Shown here piece by piece: positions 47,361 to 58,578 of a DNA stretch of 64,000 nucleotides. Numbering within the stretch: position 1 is the first letter of the stretch; each line of letters opens with the position of its first letter. The stretch spans positions 682,001-746,000 of the forward strand of contig NZ_RBZP01000001.1 of the NCBI RefSeq assembly GCF_003628505.1. Reading direction: 5' to 3'. The position numbers and the translations under genes were made by a program. The notes below the pieces were generated by a model. The model was not told the DNA's origin, searched no databases, and was given only the letters and a program-made list of their open reading frames with translations. This DNA comes from Oceanobacillus halophilus (GTDB taxonomy: Bacteria; Bacillota; Bacilli; Bacillales; Amphibacillaceae).

Positions 47361-48515
47361 TTATTCCTTATTGGAAGTTGACTTATTTGCTGGAATATAA
47401 AGTAATTGTCCTTCTGAAACATCAAAGTCTTCTTCCAGTTGATTTTGTTTGATTAGTTGCAAGGGACTTACTTTGAAACGTTCTGAAATTGTCTCGATTG
47501 TATCATCTTTCTGTACGATACATAGTCTCATTTTCGTATATTCTTCTTCATCTGAATTTCTGAAGACGTCAGAAAGATAGCTTATGTCCTCATCGCCATC
47601 ATCAGTTGTATTTTCATAAACAATTTCTGTACGATTGTTATCATCATCATAATCGTAATCATCATTGTCCTCATTATCGAATTCATCGTTATCATCATTG
47701 TTATCATATAAATCATCATCATCATCTGCTTCTTCAATAACATCCTCTTTCGGTGCGAAGAAATCAGAAAATGACTGCGTTTGTGTTTTAAAAGACCATC
47801 TGCCTTCTTCTTTTTGTTGCTTTTCCTCCACTTCTGTTTCTTCAGGCTCTGATAGTGTAGGGGTTTCTGAAAGAGTTAAGAGATCTTCTGTTTGAGTTGA
47901 TTCTTCTTGCTTTTGTGTAATCTCGAATTCAAAAGATTCTTCTTCTCTTTCTAGTGATGTCTCAGAAGGCTCTTCGGATTCTTGGTCTTCCGATTCCTTT
48001 TCTTCAATTTCTAGCTCAGGCTCTTCTTCAATAGCTGTTTCTTCTTCCACTCTTGGTAATTCAGCCTCTTGATCAATACCGTGGATTGCAATAGTAGAAT
48101 ATAACGTCAAATGGTTTTGTTCAGGTAACTCATAATCAAAAGAATCCACACTTACTGTTACATCATCCAAATTAGAAATTCGATACGTTGGAACGGAAAT
48201 TTCTACTGGAAACTTATGGGAAAATTGCACAACTGTCCCGTCTATTTCTGAAACGTTTTCTACGTAACGTTTTGCTTCCAGATTAGTAAATTCAGTAATA
48301 GGATCCTCTTCTACCTGTTCCTCCTCTACAGTAAGAACTTTCTCATAGTCTCCTTGTAATTCAATAACTCCTCTTATGGAAATATAGTCATTAAAAGCTT
48401 GAATAGTAATCTCAGGATCTAAAGATATTCCCCTAATTTCCGCAACTTCCTGTCCCCTTTCAAAATAAAGGGCTTCATTTAATTCAAAGGTAAATACAGA
48501 TTGATCACCAGACAA
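47361..48515 (-). CDS. spoVID: Stage VI sporulation protein D (SpoVID)
   Basis: A 384-residue coat-encasement protein, starting at TTG 7 bp after GGGAGG. The N-terminal domain (about 1-150, TFELNEALYFERGQEVAEI and FNDYISIRGVIELQG) is the SpoVID-specific beta-rich region. The middle (about 155-320) is extremely acidic, with Glu-rich then Asp/Asn/Tyr-rich runs. A C-terminal LysM domain (about 330-378, CIVQKDDTIETISERF) should bind spore peptidoglycan or lipid II. SpoVID interacts with SafA and SpoIVA during encasement in B. subtilis; safA is also in this window. Confidence 0.93.
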   Translation of the reverse strand: MSGDQSVFTFELNEALYFERGQEVAEIRGISLDPEITIQAFNDYISIRGVIELQGDYEKVLTVEEEQVEEDPITEFTNLEAKRYVENVSEIDGTVVQFSHKFPVEISVPTYRISNLDDVTVSVDSFDYELPEQNHLTLYSTIAIHGIDQEAELPRVEEETAIEEEPELEIEEKESEDQESEEPSETSLEREEESFEFEITQKQEESTQTEDLLTLSETPTLSEPEETEVEEKQQKEEGRWSFKTQTQSFSDFFAPKEDVIEEADDDDDLYDNNDDNDEFDNEDNDDYDYDDDNNRTEIVYENTTDDGDEDISYLSDVFRNSDEEEYTKMRLCIVQKDDTIETISERFKVSPLQLIKQNQLEEDFDVSEGQLLYIPANKSTSNKE

Positions 48516-48639
48516 CTGACTTCCTCCCTTCTAGCATTAACCTATATGCTTTATCCGTCTTAGTTATCTATATGAACACCATAAAACAGATATGCATAAA
48601 AATCGAACTGCCTTGATAATTAACACTGAAACAACTTTA

Positions 48640-48882
48640 GGAAAGAAATATTAGATTCAGATTAGTATTACTCTCGCTCGCACTAATGATTAGTTTGTGC
48701 AGACATTCGCACCGGCACGGCACAGCCTCCCTCGCAGAAAACGGTTACTGTTCCTGCGTCTGCTAGTAACGCTTCGAAGTAGGCTCAGCAGCTCCCGCGG
48801 AAAGCGTAGTGTATTTCCGTAGCGGTGTTTAGCACCTTACTATGAATTCAACAATTTCTATCAACTAATTTACGAAAAGACC
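48640..48882. repeat. MITE-like repeat, copy R7
   Basis: Right arm and end: ATTTCTATCAACT then TTTACGAAAAGACC (48882), matching the family with a short internal deletion. The core has GCTCCCGCGGAAAGCGTAGT, GTATTTCCGTAGCGG and the R1-like variant segment CTGCGTCTGCTAGTAACGCT. The left terminal sequence is missing; the match fades near 48640. Confidence 0.7.
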
Positions 48883-48930
48883 AAATTTATTTATGGTTTA
48901 CTATCACATAAGCAGTTCTTATTTGAAAGA

Positions 48931-49040
48931 TTGGTGCTTTTAACCATGACTTTAATTTACATTTCATATAGAATGTGAATACCCTTAATTCAAAATACTT
49001 CTCAATATTCGATACAGAAATACACTACGCTATCTGTACT
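48931..49040. repeat. MITE-like repeat remnant R8
   Basis: GGTGCTTTTAACCATGAC followed by ACATTTCATATAGAA resembles the left arm of R3/R4, and GATACAGAAATACACTACGC is a decayed form of the core. No right end is recognisable. R7 and R8 together occupy most of the 628-bp hemL-spoVID gap. Confidence 0.5.
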
Positions 49041-49103
49041 AATCCAATCTATATTAGTGTTGTTATCATAGAAGCTGTGGTAGAGGTAATTTTCTTTTTA
49101 AAA

Positions 49104-49136
49104 AAATAGCTACTCCAAGGAAGGAGTAGCTATTTC
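49104..49136 (-). terminator. Terminator after hemL
   Basis: AATAGCTACTCC pairs with GGAGTAGCTATT, followed by T7 on minus, just past the hemL stop codon: a strong intrinsic terminator closing hemCDBL. Confidence 0.88.
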
Positions 49137-49143
49137 GATAATA

Positions 49144-50430
49144 TTATTTAATTTTTGAAAAGGCTGTACGTACTGCTTGAATTGTTTTCTCAATGTCTTC
49201 ATCCGTATGTGAAGTGGATAAGAAAAGTCCTTCAAACTGAGAAGGCGGGAGGAATACACCCTCTTCAATCATTGCTCGATAGTACTGTGCAAAATAATCT
49301 AGATTAGATGTTTTAGCTGTTTCAAAGTTAATCACTTCTTCGTTTGTAAAGAATATACCAAGCATGGATCCTGCACGATTAATATGAAGTGGTATGTTAA
49401 ATTCATCTGCTGCTCGCTTATAGCCTTCTACTAACGTATCAATTTTTTTATTAATTTCTTCATAAGATGTTTCATCTAGTGCTGATATTGTTTCAAATCC
49501 AGCAGTCATTGCTAACGGGTTACCTGATAAAGTCCCAGCTTGATAGATAGAGCCTGATGGTGCAATTTGTTCCATAATTTCTCGTTTTCCTCCAAATGCT
49601 CCTACTGGTAAACCGCCACCAATGACCTTACCCAAACAAGTTAGGTCTGGATTGACATTATAATATCCTTGTGCGGAATGGTAGCCAACACGAAATCCCG
49701 ACATTACTTCATCAAAAATTAAAAGTGTACCATTTTCTTCTGTTATTTTTCTCATGTCTTGTAAGAAACCTTCATTTGGTGGAACCACTCCCATATTTCC
49801 ACATACAGGTTCCATAATTACAGCAGCTATATTTTCTCCATAATTTTCAAAAGCTAGTTTGACGCTTTCGAAGTCATTAAACGGTACAGTAATTGTGTTG
49901 CTTGCAATGGACTTTGGTACACCAGGGCTGTCTGGTAAACCTAAAGTGGCAACACCTGATCCAGCTTTAATTAGTAAAGAATCCCCATGACCATGGTAAC
50001 TTCCTTCAAATTTCAATATAATATCTCTTCCTGTATATCCTCTTGCCAGTCGTATTGCACTCATTGTTGCTTCCGTCCCAGAATTAACCATTCTTACCAT
50101 TTCAATAGATGGAACTCGATCGATTACTAACTGAGCAAGTTTATTTTCCTTTTCAGTATTCGCTCCAAAACTTGTCCCCTTTGATACGGATTCGTTTAAT
50201 TGACTGACTACTTGATCATTTGCATGCCCTAAAATAAGTGGACCCCAGCTCAATACATAGTCAATATATTCATTGCCATCGACATCAAAGATCTTTGATC
50301 CCTTACCTGATTCCATTACAACTGGCGCCATGTCTACTGACTTAAAAGCACGAACTGGTGAGTTCACCCCACCTGGCATTAAATCTATCGCTTCATTAAA
50401 TATTTCTTTGGATTTTTGAAAGCTTTTCAT
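49144..50430 (-). CDS. hemL: Glutamate-1-semialdehyde 2,1-aminomutase
   Basis: A 428-residue PLP enzyme (class III aminotransferase fold) making 5-aminolevulinate from glutamate-1-semialdehyde. Start ATG 50428-50430, 6 bp after AGAGGTG. Seen: [44 protein letters not shown], and the PLP lysine in [15 protein letters not shown]. Last gene of the heme operon, 11 bp after hemB. Confidence 0.97.
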   Translation of the reverse strand: MKSFQKSKEIFNEAIDLMPGGVNSPVRAFKSVDMAPVVMESGKGSKIFDVDGNEYIDYVLSWGPLILGHANDQVVSQLNESVSKGTSFGANTEKENKLAQLVIDRVPSIEMVRMVNSGTEATMSAIRLARGYTGRDIILKFEGSYHGHGDSLLIKAGSGVATLGLPDSPGVPKSIASNTITVPFNDFESVKLAFENYGENIAAVIMEPVCGNMGVVPPNEGFLQDMRKITEENGTLLIFDEVMSGFRVGYHSAQGYYNVNPDLTCLGKVIGGGLPVGAFGGKREIMEQIAPSGSIYQAGTLSGNPLAMTAGFETISALDETSYEEINKKIDTLVEGYKRAADEFNIPLHINRAGSMLGIFFTNEEVINFETAKTSNLDYFAQYYRAMIEEGVFLPPSQFEGLFLSTSHTDEDIEKTIQAVRTAFSKIK

Positions 50431-50441
50431 AATAATCACCT

Positions 50442-51419
50442 CTACCTATTATCTTCATTTAACCATGCAGCTACGTCTTTTGCAAAATAAGTAAGTATGA
50501 TGTCAGCTCCAGCACGTTTCATAGACGTGAGCATTTCCAGTACTAATTCTTTTTCATTAATCCAACCATTTTGAGATGCCGCTTTAATCATCGCGTATTC
50601 TCCACTGACATTATAAGCCACTACTGGTACATCACAATTATTCCTTACATCTCTAACGATATCTAAAAAGGATAGTGCTGGTTTTACCATAATAAAGTCA
50701 GCGCCTTCTTCGATATCAGATTCCGCTTCTCGTAATGCTTCTAAACGGTTTGCAGGGTCCATTTGATACGTTTTACGATCCCCAAATTGCGGTGCACTAT
50801 CCGCCGCATCCCTGAATGGACCATAAAAGGAAGAAGCATATTTTACAGCATAAGACATAATAGGAATATTCGTATATCCAGCTTCATCTAAAGCTTGTCT
50901 TATCACTGCAACAAAACCATCCATCATATTAGATGGGGCAATAATATCTGCGCCAGCTTTCGCTTGAGAAACTGCCGTTTTAGCAAGCAATATCAATGAC
51001 TCATCATTATCCACGTCATGGTTATGAATTACTCCACAATGACCATGGTCTGTATATTCACAAAGGCAAGTGTCTGCAACAATAAGTAAATCTGGAAACT
51101 CTTTTTTTACTTTACGTGTTGCTTCTTGGACGATCCCATCATCCACAAATGCACCTGTCCCAATTTCGTCTTTGGCAGTAATGACACCAAAAAACATAAT
51201 GGCACGAATTCCAAGCTCATACGCCTCTCGAACTTCATCCACAAGCAAATCCATAGAAACTTGGTACACACCTGGCATGGAAGGGACCTCATTTTTTATA
51301 TTTTCACCTTCAATAACAAACATTGGATAAATGAAATCATCTACCCTTAGGTGATTTTCTCTTACTAAAGATCTCATGGAAGTTGATGATCTTAGTCTTC
51401 TATGTCGCTTAAATTCCAT
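50442..51419 (-). CDS. hemB: Porphobilinogen synthase (delta-aminolevulinate dehydratase)
   Basis: A 325-residue enzyme condensing two aminolevulinates. The zinc-binding cysteines are present ([14 protein letters not shown]), so it is the zinc-dependent type. Schiff-base lysines lie in [15 protein letters not shown] and in [12 protein letters not shown]. It starts 5 bp after hemD. Confidence 0.97.
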   Translation of the reverse strand: MEFKRHRRLRSSTSMRSLVRENHLRVDDFIYPMFVIEGENIKNEVPSMPGVYQVSMDLLVDEVREAYELGIRAIMFFGVITAKDEIGTGAFVDDGIVQEATRKVKKEFPDLLIVADTCLCEYTDHGHCGVIHNHDVDNDESLILLAKTAVSQAKAGADIIAPSNMMDGFVAVIRQALDEAGYTNIPIMSYAVKYASSFYGPFRDAADSAPQFGDRKTYQMDPANRLEALREAESDIEEGADFIMVKPALSFLDIVRDVRNNCDVPVVAYNVSGEYAMIKAASQNGWINEKELVLEMLTSMKRAGADIILTYFAKDVAAWLNEDNR

Positions 51420-51424
51420 CCTAT

Positions 51425-52189
51425 CTACTCCTTATTGTTTATGTAATCAATCATACATTGAATCATTGCCTCAATAGTAAATTCACTATCTGGAGATAAG
51501 CATTTCATAAATCCTACTTCTTTTGCTCGCTGTTCTGTTGTCGTCCCAATACACACACATGGTTTGTTTATCGGGTAATCTGATAACGTCATAAAAGCAT
51601 CCACAGCTGAGGGACTGCTAAAAGTAATAAAATCATAATCCTCTTGTAAAGCCTTGTTTAATCGGTCTCTATTTGCTCGTTTTATCATTGTTTTATAGAC
51701 TTGAATACAGTCATATGAGATTGTCGCTTTTACAAATTCCTCTGGCAGTATATTTCTTGAGAGATTACCACGTACCAATAATACTTTCCCAGGATCTGGA
51801 TAACTAGATAAAAACTCATCAGCCATGGTATCAGCATTGTAGATGGTTGGCATAAAATCAGCAGAGAAACCATACTTCTTCAATTTCATTTCTGTTTTAT
51901 GACCAACAACAGCTATTTGAATATTCTTTAACGTTGAAAAAGATATCTCATATAACTGAAGTAATGTAAAGAAACCCTCTACGCCATTTGCACTTGTGAA
52001 GAAAATCCACTTATATGGATCCAATTCCTGCAATAAACGTTTATTTTCTTCATTCTCATCATAACTAATGGATAGAAGCGGGACTTCAATAGCTTTCCCG
52101 CCATATTGGGCAATCTTTTTTGAAAAACGTTTGGCACCTTTTTCGTCCCGTGTAACAATGATTTTCCTTCGTTGTAAAGGAGCGGACAT
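51425..52189 (-). CDS. hemD: Uroporphyrinogen-III synthase
   Basis: A 254-residue HemD fold protein that closes and inverts ring D of hydroxymethylbilane. Weakly conserved family; supported by [49 protein letters not shown] and [14 protein letters not shown], and by its place between hemC and hemB. The start overlaps the hemC stop (TAATG). Confidence 0.93.
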   Translation of the reverse strand: MSAPLQRRKIIVTRDEKGAKRFSKKIAQYGGKAIEVPLLSISYDENEENKRLLQELDPYKWIFFTSANGVEGFFTLLQLYEISFSTLKNIQIAVVGHKTEMKLKKYGFSADFMPTIYNADTMADEFLSSYPDPGKVLLVRGNLSRNILPEEFVKATISYDCIQVYKTMIKRANRDRLNKALQEDYDFITFSSPSAVDAFMTLSDYPINKPCVCIGTTTEQRAKEVGFMKCLSPDSEFTIEAMIQCMIDYINNKE

Positions 52190-53118
52190 TATTTGTCCAG
52201 CTCCTCTTTAACTTCCTCAACAATCTCTTTAGCACCTTGATTGATAAGTTTTGTTGCCGCTTCTTTCCCAACTGCTTCTGGGTCATTTCCACGAACTACT
52301 TCTTTTAATATAGTTTTACCGTCAGGTGTACCTACTAAGGCAGTTAATACAATATCATCTTTCTCAAGGTAAGCATATCCACCTATAGGGACCTGGCAAC
52401 CACCTTCTAGAAGGTGGAGAAATGTTCTTTCTGCTGTTACTGTTCTAGTTGTGTATTGATCATTAATCTTATCTAACATTTTTCGAATTTCTTCATCATC
52501 TTCTCGACACTCAATTGCTAATGCACCTTGTCCAACAGCCGGAACCATTAACGATGGCTCCAAGTATTCCGTAACAATATCCTCATTAATTCCAGCTCGT
52601 TTTAAACCAGAAGCTGCTAAAATAATAGCATCGTAATCTTCTTCTTTTAGTTTGCGAATGCGCGTTTCGATGTTTCCTCGTATCCACTTTATAGAGATAT
52701 CTGGTCTTTCCGCTAATATTTGTGCTGCACGACGCAAACTGCTGGTACCAACTATAGACCCTTCAGGTAAATCCTTGAGTGCCACTTTATTTTTAGATAA
52801 AAATGCATCCCGAGGATCCTCACGTACCGGAATAGAAGAAATCACAAGTCCTTCTGGCATAACAGATGGCATATCCTTCATACTATGTACCGCTAAATCA
52901 ATATCTTTATTATACATCGCTTGTTCAATTTCTTTAACAAATAAGCCTTTACCACCAACTTTAGACAACGTAACGTCCAAAATTTTATCACCTTTGGTCA
53001 CAATCTCTCTTATTTCAAACTCATTTTCAATACCTGACTCTTTTAGTTTATTAATAACCCATTTCGTTTGTACTAATGCGAGATTACTTCGTCTTGAACC
53101 AACTACAATTTTACGCAT
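52189..53118 (-). CDS. hemC: Hydroxymethylbilane synthase (porphobilinogen deaminase)
   Basis: A 309-residue enzyme joining four porphobilinogens. The dipyrromethane cofactor attaches to Cys241 in [11 protein letters not shown]. Other motifs: [26 protein letters not shown], and [11 protein letters not shown] with the substrate-binding arginines. RBS AGGAGG. Upstream is a terminator at 53251-53283 and then hemA, without the hemX gene that B. subtilis has here. A separate promoter is likely in the roughly 130 bp upstream, but I could not fix one. Confidence 0.97.
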   Translation of the reverse strand: MRKIVVGSRRSNLALVQTKWVINKLKESGIENEFEIREIVTKGDKILDVTLSKVGGKGLFVKEIEQAMYNKDIDLAVHSMKDMPSVMPEGLVISSIPVREDPRDAFLSKNKVALKDLPEGSIVGTSSLRRAAQILAERPDISIKWIRGNIETRIRKLKEEDYDAIILAASGLKRAGINEDIVTEYLEPSLMVPAVGQGALAIECREDDEEIRKMLDKINDQYTTRTVTAERTFLHLLEGGCQVPIGGYAYLEKDDIVLTALVGTPDGKTILKEVVRGNDPEAVGKEAATKLINQGAKEIVEEVKEELDK

Positions 53119-53250
53119 GAAAATCCTCCTAATTCATCAGTTGCTACTAAATCTTCCTACCCTTCTTATTCTAACCCTAATAAAGTACAATAGAAAAGTA
53201 AAAGGGTTGTATACAAAAACAGGTAACTGCGCACGGCATTGACTATTACT

Positions 53251-53283
53251 AAAAAACCAGAAAGCAATAATGCCTTCTGGTTT
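53251..53283 (-). terminator. Terminator between hemA and hemC
   Basis: AAACCAGAAGGCATTATTGC with TTTCTGGTTTTTTAG on minus, right after the hemA stop: a good intrinsic terminator that splits hemA from hemCDBL at least partly. Confidence 0.82.
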
Positions 53284-53286
53284 GAA

Positions 53287-54663
53287 TTAATTGACCGTTT
53301 GTATTTGCTCTAGTTGTGGATAAGTAATATATTCACTTTTCTGCAAAGACATTAAAGTATCATCTTTTTTTGCTTGTTTTTCAAATTCAGTTCGTACTTC
53401 ATCTTCTATACCAAAAATATCAATAAAGAGCTCGAGTGCGTGTTCAGCATGATTACCACCAGACATTTCTTTAGCTTGAGTAATTGGTTCTTTTAACAAT
53501 TGATTGATGATACTTTTCGTATGTTTATTTAAGACTTTCTTTTCTCTTTCTGTTAGATCCGGCATTTTTCTTTCGATGCTTTTCATTGTTTCTTGCTGAA
53601 TTGTCTGCGCCTTTTTACGCAATGCAGAGATTACTGGAACAACACCTAAAGTTCTCATCCAGTCTTTAAATAATACTATTTCATTTTCAAGCATAATTTC
53701 GATTTGCTGTGCCGCTGCTTTTCTAGCTTCCAAGTTGTTATCTACAATTCCTTGTAAATCATCAATATCATACAAGAAAACATTATTAAGCTCATTAACA
53801 TCAGAGTCAATATCTCTTGGCACGGCAATATCTACTAAAAATAATGGTCGGTCAGAACGACTTAGGTGCGCTTTTTGAACCATTTCTTTGGTTAATACAG
53901 TGTTTTTTGAACCAGTTGAACTTATAAGAATATCTGCCTTCTCAAGTACAGGGATTAGTTCTTCCATTGGCTTGGGAATTGCGTTAAATTTTCCAGCTAA
54001 TTCTTCCGCTTTCTGAACAGTACGATTTATAACAGTAACTTCTGTTGCACCTGAACCATGCAAGTTCTTTGCTGCTAATTCCCCCATTTTACCTGCACCT
54101 AAAATAGCAATATGCTTATTTTGAATATCACCAAATACTTTTTTCGCCAATTCTACTGCAGCATAACTAATGGATACAGCATGTTCTCCTATTGTTGTTT
54201 CTTTATGTGCTTTTTTTCCAAATGTAATTGCTTGTTTAAATAATTCATTAAAAATAGTCCCTGTTGTTTTCAGATGCTGTGAGGTTAGAAATGCTTCTTT
54301 TACTTGACCTAGAATTTGTGTTTCACCTAAAACCATAGAGTCTAAACCTGTAGTAACTCGCAGTAAATGTTCTAACGCTCCATCATTTTCCATAATTTGT
54401 AAATAAGGCGAGAATGATTCTTTTTCAATTTGAAACCAATCTGCTAAAAATTGTTTAATATAATATCGACCCGTATGGAGTTGGTCAACCACTGCGTATA
54501 TTTCCGTACGATTGCAGGTGGAGACAATGACATTTTCCAATATACTTTTCTGTTTTTTCAACTCACAAATAGCATCTTCTAGATTGTTTTCTGAGAAGGT
54601 GAGTTTCTCCCTAATTTCTACAGGGGCTGTCTTATAATTCAATCCCACTTTTAGAATATGCAC
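53287..54663 (-). CDS. hemA: Glutamyl-tRNA reductase
   Basis: A 458-residue NADPH-dependent enzyme converting glutamyl-tRNA to glutamate-1-semialdehyde. I start it at GTG 54661-54663 ([20 protein letters not shown]), 7 bp after GGGGGT; the track-length TTG start would bury that RBS. With this start the active-site cysteine is Cys50 ([10 protein letters not shown]). NADPH domain [15 protein letters not shown], and a C-terminal dimerization helix. First committed step of heme synthesis; in Bacillus it is heme-feedback-regulated together with HemX, which is not found next to it here. Confidence 0.96.
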   Translation of the reverse strand: MHILKVGLNYKTAPVEIREKLTFSENNLEDAICELKKQKSILENVIVSTCNRTEIYAVVDQLHTGRYYIKQFLADWFQIEKESFSPYLQIMENDGALEHLLRVTTGLDSMVLGETQILGQVKEAFLTSQHLKTTGTIFNELFKQAITFGKKAHKETTIGEHAVSISYAAVELAKKVFGDIQNKHIAILGAGKMGELAAKNLHGSGATEVTVINRTVQKAEELAGKFNAIPKPMEELIPVLEKADILISSTGSKNTVLTKEMVQKAHLSRSDRPLFLVDIAVPRDIDSDVNELNNVFLYDIDDLQGIVDNNLEARKAAAQQIEIMLENEIVLFKDWMRTLGVVPVISALRKKAQTIQQETMKSIERKMPDLTEREKKVLNKHTKSIINQLLKEPITQAKEMSGGNHAEHALELFIDIFGIEDEVRTEFEKQAKKDDTLMSLQKSEYITYPQLEQIQTVN

Positions 54664-54916
54664 GTTTTCTACCCCCAACTAAATCAATGCCATATTGAAT
54701 GATCATAATTAAAAATAATAAATTTAAATAAATAACTTTTATAAACATATTATTACTTATTATACCACGAAACTTCCATTTCTATTTTGAAAAATGTGAA
54801 CAGAATCTGAAACTATTTATTTCATTCAAACGTATATATTTTAACTCGAATGTACTTTATCATACAATAGATAACGAATCAAGAAATCAACTCAAGTAGG
54901 AAAGGATAGAGCCAGT

Positions 54917-55399
54917 TTGAAAAAACAAAATTCATTAATCGCATACATATTGATAGGAATTGGATTATTTTTTCTGTTAAGACAATTGAAGATTCCTATT
55001 ATTACAGATTTTTATTCCTGGCAAACGATATTAATTATTGTTGGCATTATTTTATTATTTCATAGTTACTCCACAAAGAGTTACCAGAATATACTAAGTG
55101 GTACGATTGTCTTGGGATTAGGAATACACTTCCATGGATTAGCTCATTATCGTTTTTGGATTGACCATTGGGCTGTGTACATATTGATTGTTGGTATTGC
55201 TTTTATCCTACGTGCAACGAAAACAAAGAGGGGATTTATTATTGGATTACTGCTAACCACATTAAGTATCCTATTAATTTTCTCAACCAAAGTTCCTGTC
55301 TATTTTCAATGGATTTATGATGTTGTACATCTAATAGAGCAATTTTGGCCCATTATTTTAATTATTATCGGCATTTACATGATAAAGAAAAAGAAATAA
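54917..55399 (+). CDS. LiaF/LiaI-type transmembrane protein
   Basis: A 160-residue membrane protein starting at TTG with AAAGGA about 10 bp upstream. About six hydrophobic helices in three hairpins, with the repeated pattern W-x-[IV]-[IL]-x-I-x-G-I-x-L-[IL] (SWQTILIIVGIILLF, HWAVYILIVGIAFIL, FWPIILIIIGIYMI) found in LiaI/LiaF-like and DUF5668 transmembrane domains. No C-terminal LiaF-type domain. It diverges from hemA and converges on engB. Function unknown; a membrane-stress role is only a guess by family. Confidence 0.7.
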   Translation: MKKQNSLIAYILIGIGLFFLLRQLKIPIITDFYSWQTILIIVGIILLFHSYSTKSYQNILSGTIVLGLGIHFHGLAHYRFWIDHWAVYILIVGIAFILRATKTKRGFIIGLLLTTLSILLIFSTKVPVYFQWIYDVVHLIEQFWPIILIIIGIYMIKKKK

Positions 55400-55425
55400 T
55401 CCTCCCATAATGGGAAGATTATTTC
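55392..55425. terminator. Bidirectional terminator between the LiaF-like gene and engB
   Basis: AGAAATAATCCTCCCAT and ATGGGAAGATTATTTCT form a 15-bp stem with A-rich and T-rich flanks, serving the convergent genes. Confidence 0.8.
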
Positions 55426-55430
55426 TTTCG

Positions 55431-56012
55431 TTAAATATATTGTTTTATATATCTCCATGCTTCATCTTTTCCTTCCCCTGTTTCAGAGGAGAAGGGTAAT
55501 AATACATCGTCTGTTTCCATTTGTAATGTTTGTTTTGTCCGTTTTATATGTTTTGGCCTTTTGCTCTTCGGTACTTTATCAAGCTTTGTTGCAACAACCA
55601 TTACTGGAAGTTCATAGTATTTTAGAAAATCATACATTTGAATATCGTCCTTCGTTGGTTCATGACGAATATCTGTTATCAATACTACTGCTTTCAGAGT
55701 TTCCCGAGACTGAAAATATTCTTCCATCATGGTTCCCCATTTTTCTCTTTCTTTTTTAGAAACCTTTGCATATCCATATCCAGGGACATCGACAAAAAAG
55801 AAAGACTCGTTAATTTTATAGAAATTTAATGTTTGTGTTTTTCCGGGTTTGGAAGACGTTCTTGCTAAACTTTTTCGATTAATTAATTTATTGATAAAGG
55901 ATGACTTACCAACATTCGATCTGCCAGCTAGTGCTATTTCAGGTATTCCTTCATTTGGATATTGTTTTTTACTTACTGCACTTATTACAATTTCTGCTTC
56001 TGTTACTTTCAT
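55431..56012 (-). CDS. engB: Ribosome biogenesis GTPase EngB (YsxC)
   Basis: A 193-residue essential GTPase acting in 50S assembly. G1 GRSNVGKSS (30-38), G3 DVPGYGYA, G4 ATKLDKV, and a Lys/Arg-rich stretch before the C-terminus. RBS GGAGG. It starts 2 bp after lon on the same strand, the lonA-ysxC pair of B. subtilis. Confidence 0.96.
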   Translation of the reverse strand: MKVTEAEIVISAVSKKQYPNEGIPEIALAGRSNVGKSSFINKLINRKSLARTSSKPGKTQTLNFYKINESFFFVDVPGYGYAKVSKKEREKWGTMMEEYFQSRETLKAVVLITDIRHEPTKDDIQMYDFLKYYELPVMVVATKLDKVPKSKRPKHIKRTKQTLQMETDDVLLPFSSETGEGKDEAWRYIKQYI

Positions 56013-56014
56013 AC

Positions 56015-58330
56015 TTATTCCTCCACTAGTGCGTACTTTAACACTTCATCCAAATGTTTGACAGGAATAAATGTCAGTCCTGCACGAACACTTTCAGGTA
56101 TGTTTTCTATATCCTTCTTATTCTCATCTGGAATAATTATCGTAGTAAGTCCAGCTCGATGTGCTCCTAGGGACTTCTCTTTTAACCCACCAATTGGCAA
56201 TACGCGACCTCTTAAAGTGATTTCGCCAGTCATTCCTACTTCTTTTTTTACTGCTCTGCCAGTAAGTGCGGAAACAAGAGCCGTGGCCATTGTTATTCCT
56301 GCAGAAGGTCCATCTTTCGGTGTAGCCCCTTCTGGAACATGAATATGAATATCATATTTCTCATAAAAATCTGGCTCGATATGAAGTTCTTCCGCACGAG
56401 ATCGGATATAACTGAAAGCTGCTTGTGCAGATTCCTGCATCACTTCTCCCAATTTACCTGTTAACGTTAACTTGCCTTTTCCCGGATAATGACTGACCTC
56501 AATTGATAATATGTCCCCACCAGCAGAGGTGTAGGCAAGTCCTGTTGCAGCTCCTACTTGGTTTTCATGTTCCATTAGGCCATATCGGAATACCGGCTTC
56601 CCTAACAAGTCTTCGATGCTTTTTTCCGTTATGATTACACGCTTTTTCTCTCCGGAGATTATTATTTTTGCTGTCTTTCGGCATAGCTTGGCTATTTGTC
56701 TTTCGAGCCCTCGCACTCCCGCTTCACGAGTGTATGTACGAATTAATTTTAACAATGCATTATCACGAATTTGCATATCCCCTTTTTTCAAGCCATTTTC
56801 CTTTAATTGCTTAGGAATAAGATGTTCTTTCGCAATATGCAGTTTTTCTACTTCTGTATACCCCGCGAGTGATATGAGCTCCATACGGTCAAGTAAAGGT
56901 CCTGGAATCGTACTCACGTTATTAGCTGTTGCAATAAACAGCACATTAGATAAATCATACGTTTCTTCTATGAAATGATCACTAAAATTACTGTTTTGTT
57001 CTGGATCTAGAACTTCAAGCATTGCAGAAGAAGGGTCCCCTCGAAAATCATTGGACATTTTATCAATTTCATCAAGGAGGAAGACTGGATTTACTGTTCC
57101 CGCCTTTTTCATTCCCTGAATAATACGGCCAGGCATCGCACCGATATAAGTTCTCCTATGGCCTCGAATCTCAGCTTCATCACGCACTCCACCTAAGGAT
57201 ATACGAACAAAATTTCGATTTACTGAGCTGGCAATAGATTTCGCTAATGAGGTTTTACCGACACCAGGTGGTCCAACGAGGCAAAGAATCGGCCCTTTAA
57301 TGGAATTGGTTAGCTTTTGTACAGCTAAATATTCCAAAATACGTTCCTTCACTTTCTCCAAACCATAATGTTCTTCATTAAGCACTTTTTCTGCTTTATT
57401 AATATCTATATTATCTTGCGTCTTTTCTGTCCACGGTAAAGCAATTAGCCATTCCAAATAATTCCGAATAACAGAACTTTCGGCTGAACTCTGTGGTACT
57501 TTCTCAAAACGACCTAATTCTTTTAATGCAACATCCATCACGTGTTCTGGCATATTGGACTCTTCAATTTTTTCCTTTAACTGACCAACTTCACCAGTTT
57601 TGCCGTCTTTATCACCTAACTCTTTTTGAATAGCTTTTAACTGCTCACGCAAATAATATTCTTTCTGTGTTTTTTCCATAGAAGATTTAACACGTTGTCC
57701 AATCTTCTTTTCTAAATCCAGTACCTTTTTCTCATTAGATATAAGATGGATTAACTTTTGAATACGTTTTTTTACATCTAGTATCTCTAATATTTCTTGT
57801 TTTTCTTTTATCTTTAACGTTAAATGTGAAGCAATAATATCTGCTAAGCGTCCTGGTTCTTCTATATCCGACACAGTAGCCAGCGTTTCTTCACTAACTT
57901 TCCTAGATAATTTTATGTACTGCTCAAATTGTTTCAATAAAGATCTCATTAAAGCTTCTTCTTCATGCGAATCACCATGTACATCTTCAACTTTCTCAAT
58001 TTCAACATGAAATTCGTCTTCTGTTTCCATATACCGTACTATTTCCCCACGATGTAACCCTTCAACCAATACACGAATGGTGCCATTCGGCAATTTTAAC
58101 ATTTGATTGACTTTTGCCAAGGTACCAATGGAATAGATATCGCTAGTTTCAGGTTCATCCATACTTATCTTTTTTTGTGCTGCAAGAAAGATTGTTTGAT
58201 CATCCATCATAGCTTTTTCCAATGCTGCAACAGACTTATCTCTGCCAACATCTAAATGTAAAACCATTGTAGGGAATACAAGTAATCCACGTAAAGGAAG
58301 GAGGGGAATCTGAATAAGTTCTTTCGACAT
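56015..58330 (-). CDS. lon: ATP-dependent protease Lon (LonA)
   Basis: A 771-residue soluble LonA. N-terminal substrate-binding LAN domain (about 1-200, [20 protein letters not shown]), central coiled region, AAA+ module with Walker [14 protein letters not shown] (about 351-363) and Walker [10 protein letters not shown], and the C-terminal serine-lysine peptidase domain with catalytic Ser in [20 protein letters not shown]. No HrcA (CIRCE) or CtsR site is evident upstream. In B. subtilis lonB lies between lonA and clpX; it is absent here. Confidence 0.97.
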   Translation of the reverse strand: MSKELIQIPLLPLRGLLVFPTMVLHLDVGRDKSVAALEKAMMDDQTIFLAAQKKISMDEPETSDIYSIGTLAKVNQMLKLPNGTIRVLVEGLHRGEIVRYMETEDEFHVEIEKVEDVHGDSHEEEALMRSLLKQFEQYIKLSRKVSEETLATVSDIEEPGRLADIIASHLTLKIKEKQEILEILDVKKRIQKLIHLISNEKKVLDLEKKIGQRVKSSMEKTQKEYYLREQLKAIQKELGDKDGKTGEVGQLKEKIEESNMPEHVMDVALKELGRFEKVPQSSAESSVIRNYLEWLIALPWTEKTQDNIDINKAEKVLNEEHYGLEKVKERILEYLAVQKLTNSIKGPILCLVGPPGVGKTSLAKSIASSVNRNFVRISLGGVRDEAEIRGHRRTYIGAMPGRIIQGMKKAGTVNPVFLLDEIDKMSNDFRGDPSSAMLEVLDPEQNSNFSDHFIEETYDLSNVLFIATANNVSTIPGPLLDRMELISLAGYTEVEKLHIAKEHLIPKQLKENGLKKGDMQIRDNALLKLIRTYTREAGVRGLERQIAKLCRKTAKIIISGEKKRVIITEKSIEDLLGKPVFRYGLMEHENQVGAATGLAYTSAGGDILSIEVSHYPGKGKLTLTGKLGEVMQESAQAAFSYIRSRAEELHIEPDFYEKYDIHIHVPEGATPKDGPSAGITMATALVSALTGRAVKKEVGMTGEITLRGRVLPIGGLKEKSLGAHRAGLTTIIIPDENKKDIENIPESVRAGLTFIPVKHLDEVLKYALVEE

Positions 58331-58480
58331 TTGTATGTAACCTCCGTTATAAAATATAAAAAAATAATATGTCCTTAAAGTTTATAGAAAAATTTTACAT
58401 TTGTAAACTAAAGCATTTTCCACCTTAGTATTTACGATTATTATCATACTAAACATAACTTATTTAAACGTATGACGGAA

Positions 58481-58545
58481 AAAGAGACTAACTAAAAGCG
58501 AAAGCTCTTAAAATACAAGAACTATTATGCCAAGTCAGTCTCTTT
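58481..58545 (-). terminator. Terminator after clpX
   Basis: AAAGAGACT pairs with AGTCTCTTT across a 47-nt loop that contains a smaller stem (AAGAGCTTTCGCTTTT). T-rich sequence follows on minus. It is the only terminator candidate between clpX and lon. Confidence 0.6.
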
Positions 58546-58578
58546 ATCCATATTATTTTGAGTTAAAATATGCGTTAT

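Noticed and set aside
58331-58480. HrcA or CtsR site upstream of lon
   Set aside because: Neither the CIRCE inverted repeat nor a CtsR heptad direct repeat could be found.
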